Origin: Nesterenkonia halophila
GTDB lineage: Bacteria; Actinomycetota; Actinomycetes; Actinomycetales; Micrococcaceae
Assembly (NCBI RefSeq): GCF_009467795.1
Contig: NZ_WIAX01000006.1
Span: 62,001-126,000 of the forward strand
Direction: 5' to 3'
DNA: 64,000 bases
The notes beneath the pieces were generated by a model. It saw nothing but the letters and a program-made list of their open reading frames with translations. It did no database searches and had not been told where the DNA came from. The translations under genes and the position numbers were made by a program. Position 1 is the first letter of the stretch. Each line of letters begins with the position of its first letter. Below are positions 53,843 to 62,524 of the stretch, piece by piece.

Positions 53843-55030
53843 GTGACCGTGGCACCGAGCATCACCTCCCGCGCCTCCCTGGCCCGGCCGGCCGCGCGCC
53901 GCTCCCGCGTGGCCCCTGTGGAGCTGTTCTTCGACCTCGTCTACGTCTTCGCCGCCGTCCAGCTCGCGCAGATCCTGCTCGGCGACCTCAGCTGCATCGG
54001 AGCGCTGCAGACCCTCATCCTCTTCGCCGCGGTGTGGTGGGGGTGGAACTACACCGCGTGGGCGATGAACTGGCTCGATCCGCTCCGCACGCGCGTCCAG
54101 CTGCTGTCGGTGGTCCTGATGCTCGCCGCCCTGGGCATGGCTGTCGCTATCCCGACGGCCTTCGACGAGCGCGTCTGGCTCTTCGTCGGGTGTTACCTGT
54201 TCATGGGGATCCTCCGGCCGGCGGTCATGATGCTCGCCTTCGCCGGCCGGCAGCTGGCCCGCAACTACCGGATGCTGCTGCTGTGGACGCTGTTCGCCGG
54301 CGTCTTCTGGATCCTCGGCGCGGCGGCCCCGGACCAGTGGCGGATCCCGCTCTGGCTCGCCGCCGTCGTCGTCGACTACGCCGCCCCGCTGGCCCGCTTC
54401 CGGGTGCCCTTCGTCGGGTCGGCGCCGATGCATCTCTGGGACGCCGACGCCGAGCATCTGGCCCGGAGGAACCGTCTGGTCTTCGTCATGGCCCTCGGCC
54501 AGTCCATCCTGCTGATGGGCGGCGCCGTCGCCGACCGGACGCCCCTCGACCTGCCCCTGGTGGGAAGCCTGAGCGTGGGCTTCGCGTCGCTCTTCGTCCT
54601 CTGGTGGAACTACTTCGCCCTGGCGGGCTCCGGGGCCGAACACGGCGACACCTCGACCGGCGCGCTGCGCACGGCGTTCGCCTACGCCCATGCGCTCATG
54701 GTCCTCGGCGCCGTCCTCGTGGCGGTCTCGATCGAGCTGCGGCTGACCCACGGGACCCTGACCCCGGCGATCGTGCTGGTGACGACGGCGGGGCCGCTGG
54801 TCTATCTGGCCGGCAACCTGATGTTCCTGCGCTCGCGCTTCGGGCGCCTCGCCCGCTCCCGGGTCATCGCCGCGGTCGTGCTGGTGCTGATCACCGGTGC
54901 CGCCGTCGCCCTGCGCGAGGCGGTTCCGGTTGCAGCCCTGAGCCTGGCCGTGCTGTCGGTGACGACGACGCTGGCGGTGTTCACCGCCGTCCAGCGGCGA
55001 TCTGCCGCGCATGCGGGACGAGCCACGTAG
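53843..55030 (+). CDS. Low-temperature-requirement A (LtrA) family protein
   Basis: A 395-residue integral membrane protein with about eleven helices. The LtrA signature VAPVELFFDLVYVFAAVQLA is at residues 23-42, and RRNRLVFVMALGQSILLMGG in the middle. LtrA is needed for growth in the cold in Listeria; the molecular role is unknown. The GTG at 53843 has weak signals and the GTG at 53849 is an alternative. Its TAG stop is part of the -10 box of the next gene. Confidence 0.88.
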   Translation: MTVAPSITSRASLARPAARRSRVAPVELFFDLVYVFAAVQLAQILLGDLSCIGALQTLILFAAVWWGWNYTAWAMNWLDPLRTRVQLLSVVLMLAALGMAVAIPTAFDERVWLFVGCYLFMGILRPAVMMLAFAGRQLARNYRMLLLWTLFAGVFWILGAAAPDQWRIPLWLAAVVVDYAAPLARFRVPFVGSAPMHLWDADAEHLARRNRLVFVMALGQSILLMGGAVADRTPLDLPLVGSLSVGFASLFVLWWNYFALAGSGAEHGDTSTGALRTAFAYAHALMVLGAVLVAVSIELRLTHGTLTPAIVLVTTAGPLVYLAGNLMFLRSRFGRLARSRVIAAVVLVLITGAAVALREAVPVAALSLAVLSVTTTLAVFTAVQRRSAAHAGRAT

Positions 55031-55033
55031 GCT
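55028..55033 (+). promoter_or_regulatory. -10 box overlapping the ltrA stop codon
   Basis: TAGGCT lies 6 nt before the GTG at 55040. The first three bases are also the stop codon of the LtrA-like gene. This fits a leaderless internal promoter for the hydrolase gene. Confidence 0.45.
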
Positions 55034-55039
55034 GGTGCG

Positions 55040-55846
55040 GTGAGCGACGCATCCGACTTCACCCTGCACACCACCACAGTCGACGGCGACGGCTCGACAG
55101 TCGTCTTCCTCCACGGACTCTTCGGCCAGGGCAAGAACTTCACCCAGATCGCCAAGGGCCTGGCCGAGGAGCATGCGAGCCTGCTGGTCGACCTGCCCAA
55201 CCACGGGCGCTCCGCGTGGACCGAGCACCTCGACTACGAGCAGATGGCCGACCTCATCGCCGCCGAGCTGCGCGCCGGCGTCGCGAGCGAGGGCCCGGTC
55301 CATCTGGTGGGCCACTCGATGGGCGGCAAAGTCGCCATGGTGCTCGCGCTGCGGCACCCGGATCTGATCGAGCGGCTCGTCGTCGTCGACATCTCCCCGG
55401 TGGCCTCCGGCGGATCCAGGGGTGAGTTCGAGCACCTGCTCGACAGCCTCGCCCAGCTGGACCCGCGTGCGCTGGCGTCGCGCCGCGAGGCCGATGAGCA
55501 GCTGCAGGAGCCGATCCGGTCGTCGATGATCCGCGGATTCCTGCTGCAGAGCCTGGTCCGCGACGGCGACGGCTTCCGCTGGCTGTCGAACCTGGAGCTG
55601 CTGCGCTCCGAGCTCGACGTGATCGGCGGCTTCCCGGAGCAGGGCGATCGCGAGTTCACCGGCCCGGTGCTCTGGATCGCCGGCGCGGAGTCGGACTACA
55701 TCGCCGAGGAGCACCGGCCGGCCATGCGCGAGCACTTCCCCCAGGCGCATCTGGTGCGGATCAAGGGGGCCGGTCATTGGGTCCACGCCGAGCAGCCGGA
55801 GGTCTTCACCTCCGTGCTGCGGCGCTTCCTCGCCGCCGGGGGCTGA
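55040..55846 (+). CDS. Alpha/beta-hydrolase, YbfF-like esterase
   Basis: A 268-residue hydrolase. It has the oxyanion motif VFLHGLFGQGKNF, the nucleophile elbow LVGHSMGGKVAM (Ser in GHSMGG), the acid residue in WIAGAESDYI and the catalytic His in IKGAGHWVHAEQP. It resembles E. coli YbfF, an esterase acting on short acyl-CoA or acyl esters. No signal peptide. It starts with GTG from a leaderless promoter. Confidence 0.9.
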   Translation: MSDASDFTLHTTTVDGDGSTVVFLHGLFGQGKNFTQIAKGLAEEHASLLVDLPNHGRSAWTEHLDYEQMADLIAAELRAGVASEGPVHLVGHSMGGKVAMVLALRHPDLIERLVVVDISPVASGGSRGEFEHLLDSLAQLDPRALASRREADEQLQEPIRSSMIRGFLLQSLVRDGDGFRWLSNLELLRSELDVIGGFPEQGDREFTGPVLWIAGAESDYIAEEHRPAMREHFPQAHLVRIKGAGHWVHAEQPEVFTSVLRRFLAAGG

Positions 55847-55864
55847 GGACCGCGGGGCGGGGGA

Positions 55865-55924
55865 GCGGACCGAGCTCGGTCCGCGCTGTCAAAGCCTCGG
55901 CGCAGCTGTGGACGCTCCGTCCAC
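55865..55924. terminator. Two successive palindromes after the esterase gene
   Basis: GCGGACCGAGCTCGGTCCGC at 55865-55884 is a perfect 20-bp palindrome. A second hairpin (55908-55924, arms GTGGACG/CGTCCAC, 3-nt loop) follows. Together they probably end the upstream transcript; the first could also be an operator of the next gene. Confidence 0.45.
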
Positions 55925-55975
55925 ATCGGCCCGGATCCGCTGGCGGGCGGCCCCGCGCTCGCCGAGGATCGAGTC

Positions 55976-56383
55976 ATGGCATTCGATGATCTTCCACCCG
56001 ACTGGACCGACCGCCCGCTCTCGACCCCGCACCTGGCCGGCGACGTCGTCGACCTGCTCGTCAAAGAATCCGACCGCGCGCAGAACACCTTCGCCGTGCT
56101 GCCCTGCGACGAGAACGACATCGGCTACCCGACGCCGGTGCTCATCGACCAGACCGACTGGCTCGTCGACGACGAGGAACGCCGCGAGATGCTGACCGCG
56201 CTCGCCGCGATCGGACTGCCGGCGGCGGTCCTGGCCTTCTCCTCCTCCCGGCGCCTGCCCGACGGCATTCTGGACCGGTGGCGTGCCGACGCCGAGACGG
56301 CGTTCGGCGCGGCCGGCACGCGGGTGATCGGCGTCTTCACCGCCTGGGCGCACCACGTCGAGCCGGTGCCCGCGCCGGGGTGA
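55976..56383 (+). CDS. Conserved protein of unknown function
   Basis: A 135-residue acidic soluble protein, MAFDDLPPDWTDRPLSTPHL at the start and a central helix-strand core with VIGVFTAWAHHVEPV at the end. Similar short proteins occur in other actinobacteria as I recall, with no known function. The ATG has a GAGGAT site about 6 nt upstream. It stands alone behind two hairpins. Confidence 0.7.
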   Translation: MAFDDLPPDWTDRPLSTPHLAGDVVDLLVKESDRAQNTFAVLPCDENDIGYPTPVLIDQTDWLVDDEERREMLTALAAIGLPAAVLAFSSSRRLPDGILDRWRADAETAFGAAGTRVIGVFTAWAHHVEPVPAPG

Positions 56384-56505
56384 GGGCCGGGGCGAGGACC
56401 GGGCGTCTCCGCGGGGTCTCGACGAACGACCCTCACCGTGGAAACCTGACCCGCAGCGGCTCGTCGGCAGCCTCGGCGTGCTTCGGGTGGAGCGGGAGGG
56501 AAGCG

Positions 56506-56985
56506 ATGAACACATCGGAGCGGGACCCGCACGTCACTCTGCGCGCCGGGCGAGGTGACGACGCCGCGGCTCTGTCTGCAGTGGCCATGCGCTCGAAGGC
56601 GTACTGGGGGTATTCCTCCGCGTTCCTCGACGCCTGCCGGGACGAGCTGACGGTCACTCCGGAGCTGATCGCCGACTCCCAGGTCACCGTCGCTGAGATC
56701 TTGGAAAGGGTCGTCGGCTTCTCCCGGGTCGCCGGCGCCCCGCCGTCGGGCGAGCTCGCTGCCCTCTTCGTCGATCACGACACGATCGGCACCGGCGTCG
56801 GGCGCCGACTGTTGGAGGAAGCGCTGTCTTCCGCGGCCGAACGTGGCTTCAGCGAGCTGACTTTCACAGCCGACCCCGGTGCCGCCTCGTTCTATGCCGC
56901 GCACGGTGCGGAGACGATCGGACGAGTGCCGAGCGAATCGATCGCCGGACGGGAGCTGCCGTGGATGCGATTCACACTGACGTGA
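56506..56985 (+). CDS. GNAT-family N-acetyltransferase
   Basis: A 159-residue GNAT protein. The N-terminal strand is VTLRAGRGDDAAALSAVAMRSK, the acetyl-CoA loop IGTGVGRRLLEEALSSAAER, and the closing segment FYAAHGAETIG. The acceptor is unknown. The ATG at 56506 has GGGAGGG upstream. It converges on the CHAD gene with a 5-nt gap. Confidence 0.88.
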   Translation: MNTSERDPHVTLRAGRGDDAAALSAVAMRSKAYWGYSSAFLDACRDELTVTPELIADSQVTVAEILERVVGFSRVAGAPPSGELAALFVDHDTIGTGVGRRLLEEALSSAAERGFSELTFTADPGAASFYAAHGAETIGRVPSESIAGRELPWMRFTLT

Positions 56986-56990
56986 TCACC

Positions 56991-57917
56991 TCAGACAGGT
57001 CCCAGGGTCGTGGCAGCGGACCGCAGCTTCGTCATCGCCTGCGGCAGGTCCGCCAGTGCGGAGGAGGCTCGGGCCTCGGCGACGGCGGCGAAGGCCCGGA
57101 AATCGTCTGCGGCGCCCGGCGTCGACGCCTCGACCGCCAGGCGACGGGCACGGCCGCCGAGCAGCAGCGCGTCGCGGTGGTCGCCCAGCACTGTCTGGAG
57201 CCGCGATCCGCGCTTGCCGGCGCGACGGGCCTTCTTCCCCAGTACCTCCGCCGGAGGCTGGGTGAAGGCCTCGGCGATGTAGCGCAGACGCCGTCCCGCC
57301 TTGCGCAGGCGGTGGGCGTCGGCCAGAGTCCGGTCGTCCGGCCCCTCCAGCAGCCCGACCTCGAGCCGGTCGGCCATGATCCGAGCGCGCGCGACCTCGG
57401 AGCGGAGCGCGTCCTTCAGGAACGGCTTCGCCGCTTCCTCGGCCAGGGCCGGGTCGACAGGGGCGCCCTCGGCCCAGCCCTCCAATGCGCTCGTCAGCTC
57501 CTCGCCGTGGTCCTCCCACCACGCGACGAAGGTCGCGTGGGCCGTCGCCCGCTCCTCGAGCACCGAGTCGATCAGCGTCGCCGAGACCTCCGTGACGGGC
57601 TCGTCGTCGCGGGAGGCGCGCAGCTCCTCCAGCACCGAGCCGGCGAGCTCCGCGGCGACCTCGAGATCGCGAGGCTCGCCGAGGACGTCGCCGAGCGTCG
57701 AGAGCCGGTGCCGCAGGTCGGTCACCTCCTCGGCCAGAAAGTGCGAGCGGAAGACCGCCAGCAGCGATCGCAGCCGGCGCACCGCAGTGCGCAGCTGATG
57801 GACGGCGTCGTACTGGTCCTCCACGGCGGCCGGCACCCGGTCGAGGACGACCTGCGCCCGCAGTCCGACGGCGGCGGTCAGCGCCTCCTCGGCGGTGTTG
57901 TGCTCAGGACGCGACAT
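56991..57917 (-). CDS. CHAD-domain protein
   Basis: A 308-residue all-helical CHAD (conserved histidine alpha-helical domain) protein, with VHQLRTAVRRLRSLLAVFR near residues 40-58 and the second-half repeat DAHRLRKAGRRLRYIAEAF. CHAD domains bind polyphosphate and often sit on polyphosphate granules; here there is no attached CYTH domain. The ATG has AGGAGGGAG upstream. No polyphosphate gene is next to it. Confidence 0.9.
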   Translation of the reverse strand: MSRPEHNTAEEALTAAVGLRAQVVLDRVPAAVEDQYDAVHQLRTAVRRLRSLLAVFRSHFLAEEVTDLRHRLSTLGDVLGEPRDLEVAAELAGSVLEELRASRDDEPVTEVSATLIDSVLEERATAHATFVAWWEDHGEELTSALEGWAEGAPVDPALAEEAAKPFLKDALRSEVARARIMADRLEVGLLEGPDDRTLADAHRLRKAGRRLRYIAEAFTQPPAEVLGKKARRAGKRGSRLQTVLGDHRDALLLGGRARRLAVEASTPGAADDFRAFAAVAEARASSALADLPQAMTKLRSAATTLGPV

Positions 57918-57970
57918 GGGCTCCCTCCTGCGAAGCTCGTAGTGTGACGGAACAGCGATCGCCCGGCAGC

Positions 57971-58102
57971 TCAGGCGCGCGTCGGGGCGATCGCCGCAGT
58001 TCCCGCGGCCGTGGCCGGGGCTCCGGCGGCGAGACCTGCCTGGAAGACGGTCATGGGCACCAGGAGGGAGGCGGCGAGGCGCGAGGCGGACATGACACCC
58101 AT
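57971..58102 (-). CDS. Possible 43-residue secreted peptide
   Basis: A short frame starting at the ATG at 58102 (or 58093) gives a signal-peptide-like sequence: MGVMSASRLAASLLVPMTVF followed by an Ala/Gly/Pro/Thr tail ending APTRA. A TGA stops the frame right before the ATG and a GGAG lies about 7 nt upstream. It fills most of the gap between the CHAD and aldo/keto reductase genes. No homologue is known to me; it could be a chance frame. Confidence 0.3.
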   Translation of the reverse strand: MGVMSASRLAASLLVPMTVFQAGLAAGAPATAAGTAAIAPTRA

Positions 58103-58210
58103 TCAACTCGACTCCGGCCGCCGCGGCCAGAGCTGTTCGGGCGGTGGAGCGAATCGGTCTGTCGTCTGCGCCCCCTGCTGCTCGTCCGAGGCCTTGAGCG
58201 GAGGCCACGG

Positions 58211-59038
58211 TCAGCCGCGCAGTTCGATCTCGTCCGGATGCGGAGTGCGCCGCCCGGTCTCGCCACGGTCCAGAGCCTCCAGCGCGGCGACGTCCTCCGC
58301 CTCGAGCCGCCAGTCGAGGATGTCCAGGTTCGCCGCCATGCCCTCGGGGCGGGAGGACTTCGGGATGATCACGTCGCCGCGCTGCATATGCCAGCGCAGG
58401 ATCACCTGCGCCGGGCTGCGCCCCAGCCGCTCGGCGAGGGCGATGACGGCGGGCTCGGCCAGGTCGTCGCCCTTGCCCAGCGGGCTCCAGGCGGTGACGA
58501 CGATGCCGTGCTCGCGGCAGAAGGCCCGCAGCGTGTCGTTCGCGAAGGTCGGATGGATCTCGATCTGGTCGGCGTCGGGCACCTCTCCGGTGGCCTCGAT
58601 GATCTGCTCCAGATGATCCTGCTGGAAGTTGGAGACGCCGACGGCGCGGGCCCGTCCCGAGTCGCGGGCGGCGAGCATCGCCCGCCAGGTGTCGACGAAG
58701 GAGACCTCCAGCCGCGGCATCGGCCAGTGGATGAGAAACAGGTCGACGGCGTCGAGGCCGAGCCGCGCCAGCGACTCGTCGAGGGTGCGGTCGACGTCGG
58801 CCGGCGCGTGGTGGAAATCGTCGAGCTTGGTGGTGACGAAGAGGTCCTCGCGCGGCACGCTGGACGCCCGGATCCCCGCGCCCACGCCGGACTCGTTGCC
58901 GTAGCGCTGGGCGGTGTCGAGGTGGCGGTACCCGGTCTGCAGGGCGGCGGCGACGCGCTCGGCGGCGTCCGGGGTGCCGCCGGTGCCGAAGCCGACCTGC
59001 GGAATGGACGGCCCGGAGTTCAGCGGAAGATGCTCCAT
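58211..59038 (-). CDS. Aldo/keto reductase
   Basis: A 275-residue AKR of the 2,5-diketo-D-gluconate reductase type. The catalytic tetrad is Asp41, Tyr46 (YRHLDTAQRYGNE), Lys71 (TTKL) and His104 (LIHWP). The cofactor segment is IIPKSSRPEGMAANL. It reduces carbonyls with NADPH; the natural substrate is unknown. A TAGGCT box lies 6 nt before the ATG at 59038. Confidence 0.92.
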   Translation of the reverse strand: MEHLPLNSGPSIPQVGFGTGGTPDAAERVAAALQTGYRHLDTAQRYGNESGVGAGIRASSVPREDLFVTTKLDDFHHAPADVDRTLDESLARLGLDAVDLFLIHWPMPRLEVSFVDTWRAMLAARDSGRARAVGVSNFQQDHLEQIIEATGEVPDADQIEIHPTFANDTLRAFCREHGIVVTAWSPLGKGDDLAEPAVIALAERLGRSPAQVILRWHMQRGDVIIPKSSRPEGMAANLDILDWRLEAEDVAALEALDRGETGRRTPHPDEIELRG

Positions 59039-59044
59039 GGCTCG

Positions 59045-59050
59045 AGCCTA
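59045..59050 (-). promoter_or_regulatory. -10 box of the aldo/keto reductase gene
   Basis: TAGGCT on the minus strand ends 6 nt before the ATG; no ribosome-binding site is seen, so a leaderless mRNA is likely. No -35 box is evident. Confidence 0.45.
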
Positions 59051-59079
59051 CGTCGTCGCGGCCGGGCCGCGGGCGCGGC

Positions 59080-59787
59080 TCACGGCGTCACCGGGGCGTC
59101 GAGCTCCCGGCGGGCGGCGTCGGCATCGCCGGAGACCACGACGTCGGCGGCGTCGAGGGAGAGCCGGCGCCAGAGCACCAGCGCCAGATGCTGCGCCGTA
59201 CCGGTCACCGTCGCCGCCGGTGTCGCCGCCCCGGCCGGAAGAGTCCAGGCCGTGCCGCCCGGCGCGCCGGCATCCTCGGCGACGAGGCGCAGCGAATCCT
59301 GCGGAGGCTTCGTCCGGTCGAGGCGCACCTGGCGCGGGTGGAGGACATGGACCACCTCGTCCACTGCGTCGGCCCAGACCTCGACGGCCGTCTCGGGCGG
59401 GGCGGTTCCCCGCGCCAGCGACAGGTCGTAGAGGTGGATGAGCGTCTCATGCGTCTGCCGGCGGTGCCAGAACGCCGCAGGGCCGCGGCCGTCGAACGTC
59501 GGGACGAGCGCTTCGGGATCGAGTTGGGCGAGAGCGTGGTGCAGCTCGTCGGCGCGTCCGGCGTAATGGTCGGCGATGTTCCCGCGGCGGGCCGGAGGCC
59601 GGACGCTGCGCTGGTCGCTCGCCATCATGGCCGCCCAGGCGTGGACGCCGGCCAGGTGGTCCGCCAGATCCGTGACGGTCCAGCCCGCGCAGGTCGGCAC
59701 GGGCGCGGCGGGTGGAGCTTCGCGCAGACCGGCGTGGAAGCGGCGCTGCAGGACGGTCAGCTCGGCGAGCAGCTCTGGCGTGTCCAT
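59080..59787 (-). CDS. Maleylpyruvate isomerase/DinB-like protein (TIGR03083 type)
   Basis: A 235-residue protein of the mycothiol-dependent maleylpyruvate isomerase-like family. The N-terminal four-helix part has TCAGWTVTDLADHLAGVHAW and, later, the QTHETLIHLYD metal-binding histidines; a C-terminal SCP2-like part follows. Members use mycothiol or metal to transform small molecules; the substrate is unknown. A TAGGCT box lies 6 nt before the ATG. Confidence 0.88.
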   Translation of the reverse strand: MDTPELLAELTVLQRRFHAGLREAPPAAPVPTCAGWTVTDLADHLAGVHAWAAMMASDQRSVRPPARRGNIADHYAGRADELHHALAQLDPEALVPTFDGRGPAAFWHRRQTHETLIHLYDLSLARGTAPPETAVEVWADAVDEVVHVLHPRQVRLDRTKPPQDSLRLVAEDAGAPGGTAWTLPAGAATPAATVTGTAQHLALVLWRRLSLDAADVVVSGDADAARRELDAPVTP

Positions 59788-59793
59788 CGTTCC

Positions 59794-59799
59794 AGCCTA
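59794..59799 (-). promoter_or_regulatory. -10 box of the DinB-like gene
   Basis: TAGGCT on the minus strand ends 6 nt before the ATG at 59787, the same spacing as in the aldo/keto reductase, TPR and esterase genes. Confidence 0.45.
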
Positions 59800-59943
59800 G
59801 ACCGCGCCGTCGTCGTCGACGGCGGCGTGGCTCCGCGCTCGGGCATGACCGGTGATCGGTGCCTCGATGGGGTCCGCGCGGCTCCGATCCTCGATAGCAT
59901 CGGGGCGGAGGCGCGTGACCGTCCCGCGGCGGCCGCGTTCCTC

Positions 59944-59957
59944 GACAGCATGCTGTC
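59944..59957. promoter_or_regulatory. Perfect 14-bp palindrome upstream of the PAP2 gene
   Basis: GACAGCATGCTGTC is fully self-complementary and lies 44 nt before the chosen GTG of the phosphatase gene. It fits the size of a dimeric repressor operator. The rest of the 59788-60001 gap shows no gene. Confidence 0.4.
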
Positions 59958-60001
59958 AGAGCGGGGGGACGTCATGGGAGCCCCGGGAACGGAGGGCACA
60001 G

Positions 60002-60886
60002 GTGACGAACAGAGGGATCGGGGAGGGCAGCCTCCCGCAGACCGAGGAGGATGTCTTCGGATGGGGGACTGCGGCCGTCCCGGCGACGTCGTCGCCGCGT
60101 CTGCCGCAGATGCCGAGCATGCCGCGCATCACTCCGACGACAGGTGTGACGCCCGGCAGTCGTGCTGAGTCCGCCGTCGCCGGACTCACCTCCATCCCCA
60201 TGCTGGCGGCGATCCTGGCGGCGGTCACGGCGCTGGCCCTCGGCCCGGCCTCCGAGCTCGACGTCCGTCTCCACGGTCACTGGGCCGAGGAGCTCACTCC
60301 GGAGCTGCTGCCGCTCTTCCGCGACGTGCTCGACAAAGTCGCCGGACAGTCGGTCTGTCTTCCGGTGCTGGCCCTGGTGGCCGGGGCGCTGGCCTGGAGA
60401 CACCGCTCCTGGCGGCCGCTGGCGTGCGCGGCGCTGGCCGAGGCCGCCTTCTTCCTCGGCATCGGCGGGATGAAGATCCTCTTCGCCCGTCCGGCCCCGA
60501 AGCTGGGGAACCCGGAGTTCTTCGCCGGCGGACTGCTGCGGGAGGGCTGGTACGGCATCAGTTTCCCGTCGGGCCATGCCGCCGAGAGCGTGCTCATCTA
60601 CGGGATGGTGGTCTATCTGTTGGTCCACTGGACCCGGCGCGGGGCTCGTGCGGCCCGCTGGCTGACCCTCGTCGTCGCGGCGATCGCCTGCCATGCCAGC
60701 GTGGTCTCGTTCTGGCTGGGGTGGCACTGGGTCACCGATCTGGTCGCCGGCGCCGTGGCCGGGACGCTGCTGCTGCGCCTGGTCATCGAGGCCGACCGGC
60801 GCGGCTGGCTGCCTGGGCGCGCCCCGCGCGCACCCGAGGTGCCGGAGGGGCGGGACGCCGAGACCACGCCGGAGGCCTCGCCCTGA
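60002..60886 (+). CDS. PAP2-family membrane phosphatase
   Basis: A 294-residue membrane phosphatase with about six helices after a 60-residue cytoplasmic N-terminus. Motif 1 is KILFARPAP, motif 2 FPSGHAAES, and the third region reads SFWLGWHWVTDL. Motif 3 is normally SR-x5-H-x3-D; the His and Asp are present but the Arg is not. PAP2 enzymes dephosphorylate lipid phosphates such as undecaprenyl diphosphate. The GTG at 60002 has GGAGGG 5 nt upstream. It converges on the efflux pump gene. Confidence 0.85.
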   Translation: MTNRGIGEGSLPQTEEDVFGWGTAAVPATSSPRLPQMPSMPRITPTTGVTPGSRAESAVAGLTSIPMLAAILAAVTALALGPASELDVRLHGHWAEELTPELLPLFRDVLDKVAGQSVCLPVLALVAGALAWRHRSWRPLACAALAEAAFFLGIGGMKILFARPAPKLGNPEFFAGGLLREGWYGISFPSGHAAESVLIYGMVVYLLVHWTRRGARAARWLTLVVAAIACHASVVSFWLGWHWVTDLVAGAVAGTLLLRLVIEADRRGWLPGRAPRAPEVPEGRDAETTPEASP

Positions 60887-60943
60887 CCGGGCGCCGTCGT
60901 CGCCTCCGCGACGACCAGGCCGGCAGGAGCGGCGTGCCGCGCG

Positions 60944-60964
60944 GCCGGCCTGGATCAGGCCGGC
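60944..60964. terminator. Terminator between convergent PAP2 and efflux genes
   Basis: GCCGGCCTG and CAGGCCGGC pair as a perfect 9-bp stem with a 3-nt loop. The hairpin overlaps the stop codon of the efflux gene. It probably serves both transcripts. Confidence 0.55.
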
Positions 60965-62478
60965 TCGTTCTCCCGGGCCTCGCCGGCGGGCACCTCGCCG
61001 GCCGCGGCGCGTGAGGCCGTGCCCTTCGAGTCCTTGCTGAAGAAGGCGCCGATGATGCCCAGCACGCCGACGGAGCCGGCGACGAGGAAGGCCACATTGG
61101 CGCCGTGGATGGGCCCTTCGATGCCGTAGACCTGCGGGTCGCGCGCCGTGGCGGACATGATGGTGACCAGTCCGGCGGTGCCCACGGAGGCGGCGATCTG
61201 GCGCAGCGTGTTGTTCAGCGCGGTGCCGTGCGGCACCAGGTGGCGGGGGAGCTGGTTCAGCGCCGCCGTGGTCACCGGCATGATGACCATCGCGGTGCCG
61301 ACCATCCGCACGGTGTTGACCCCGGCGATGTAGGCGAAGGTGGTCTGGGCGTCCAGATCGGCCAGGAAGAAGGTCGAGCCGGTCACCAGGGTGAAGCCGA
61401 GGACGGCGAGCCAGCGCGCTCCGACAGCGTCGAAGATCCGTCCGGTGATCGGCGACATCAGGCCCATGAGCGCCGCGCCGGGCAGCAGGGCCAGCCCGGA
61501 CTCCACCGCGGTGTGGCCGGTCATGTTCTGCATGTACAGCGGGATGATGAGCATGCCACCGATCATCACGATGAACACGCACATGCCCAGGGCGGTGTTC
61601 AGCGTGAACATCGGGTAGCGCAGCACCCGGAACTCGAGGATCGGCTGGGGGAGCTTCAGCTGGCGCAGGATGAAGATCACCAGCACCACTGCGCCGAGGA
61701 CCAGCGGCAGGAAGACCTGGGGGCTGGACCAGCCGGCGTCGCCGGCGGTGCCGAAGCCGAAGAGCAGGCCGCCGAAGCCCAGCGAGGACAGGATGATCGA
61801 GAGCACGTCGAGGCGCGGGAAGGTGCGCTCGGTGACGTTCTTCAGGATGAACAGCCCGATGATCAGGTCGACGATCGCGATCGGCAGCATCATCAGGAAC
61901 AGCACCTGCCACGGCAGGTGGTCGACGATCCAGCCCGAGAGGCTCGGCCCGATCGCCGGGGCGAAGCCGATCACGAGTCCGAAGGTGCCCATGGCGCTGC
62001 CGCGCTTCTCCACCGGGAAGATGGCGAAGAGGATCGTCTGCATCAGCGGGATGATGATGCCGCCGCTGGCGGCCTGCACCACGCGGCCGGCGAGCAGCAG
62101 CGGATAGACCGGAGCGGCCGCACAGATGGCAGTGCCGACGATGAACAGGATCATCGCGGTGAAGAACAGCGCCCGCGTGGTGAACTTCTGGATCAGGAAC
62201 GCGGTGACCGGGATCATGATGCCGTTGACCAGCATGAAGATCGTCGTCATCCACTGGGCGGCGCTCGCCGAGATGCCGAAGTCCGCCATGAACGCCGGCA
62301 GGGCGGTGTTCAGCAGCGTCTGGTTCAGGATGATGACGAAGGCGCCCGAGACCAGCACCGCCATCACCACGCGGCGATTGATCGGCTGCGGCGGCGAGTC
62401 CGCGGCGCGACGGCCGGCGGCCTCCCCGGCGACGTCGGGGGATCGGTGTTCAGTCGACAAGGGGCGACCTTCCTTCAT
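60955..62478 (-). CDS. DHA2-family MFS multidrug efflux pump
   Basis: A 507-residue transporter with fourteen helices. Family features are LNQTLLNTALPAFMADFG in helix 1, QWMTTIFMLVNGIMIPVTAF, and GRVVQAASGGIIIPLMQTIL before helix 5 (motif C region GFAPAIGPSLSGWIVD). It resembles LmrB/MdeA pumps that export drugs with protons. The gene is 46 nt downstream of its TetR regulator on the same strand. The ATG at 62478 has a weak site; a TTG at 62460 has GGAAGG 7 nt upstream and may be the true start. Confidence 0.9.
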   Translation of the reverse strand: MKEGRPLSTEHRSPDVAGEAAGRRAADSPPQPINRRVVMAVLVSGAFVIILNQTLLNTALPAFMADFGISASAAQWMTTIFMLVNGIMIPVTAFLIQKFTTRALFFTAMILFIVGTAICAAAPVYPLLLAGRVVQAASGGIIIPLMQTILFAIFPVEKRGSAMGTFGLVIGFAPAIGPSLSGWIVDHLPWQVLFLMMLPIAIVDLIIGLFILKNVTERTFPRLDVLSIILSSLGFGGLLFGFGTAGDAGWSSPQVFLPLVLGAVVLVIFILRQLKLPQPILEFRVLRYPMFTLNTALGMCVFIVMIGGMLIIPLYMQNMTGHTAVESGLALLPGAALMGLMSPITGRIFDAVGARWLAVLGFTLVTGSTFFLADLDAQTTFAYIAGVNTVRMVGTAMVIMPVTTAALNQLPRHLVPHGTALNNTLRQIAASVGTAGLVTIMSATARDPQVYGIEGPIHGANVAFLVAGSVGVLGIIGAFFSKDSKGTASRAAAGEVPAGEARENEPA

Positions 62479-62524
62479 CTGTCATGCCTGGTCCCCGACT
62501 GTTCGGCGCCGGGGTGCGTCGCGG

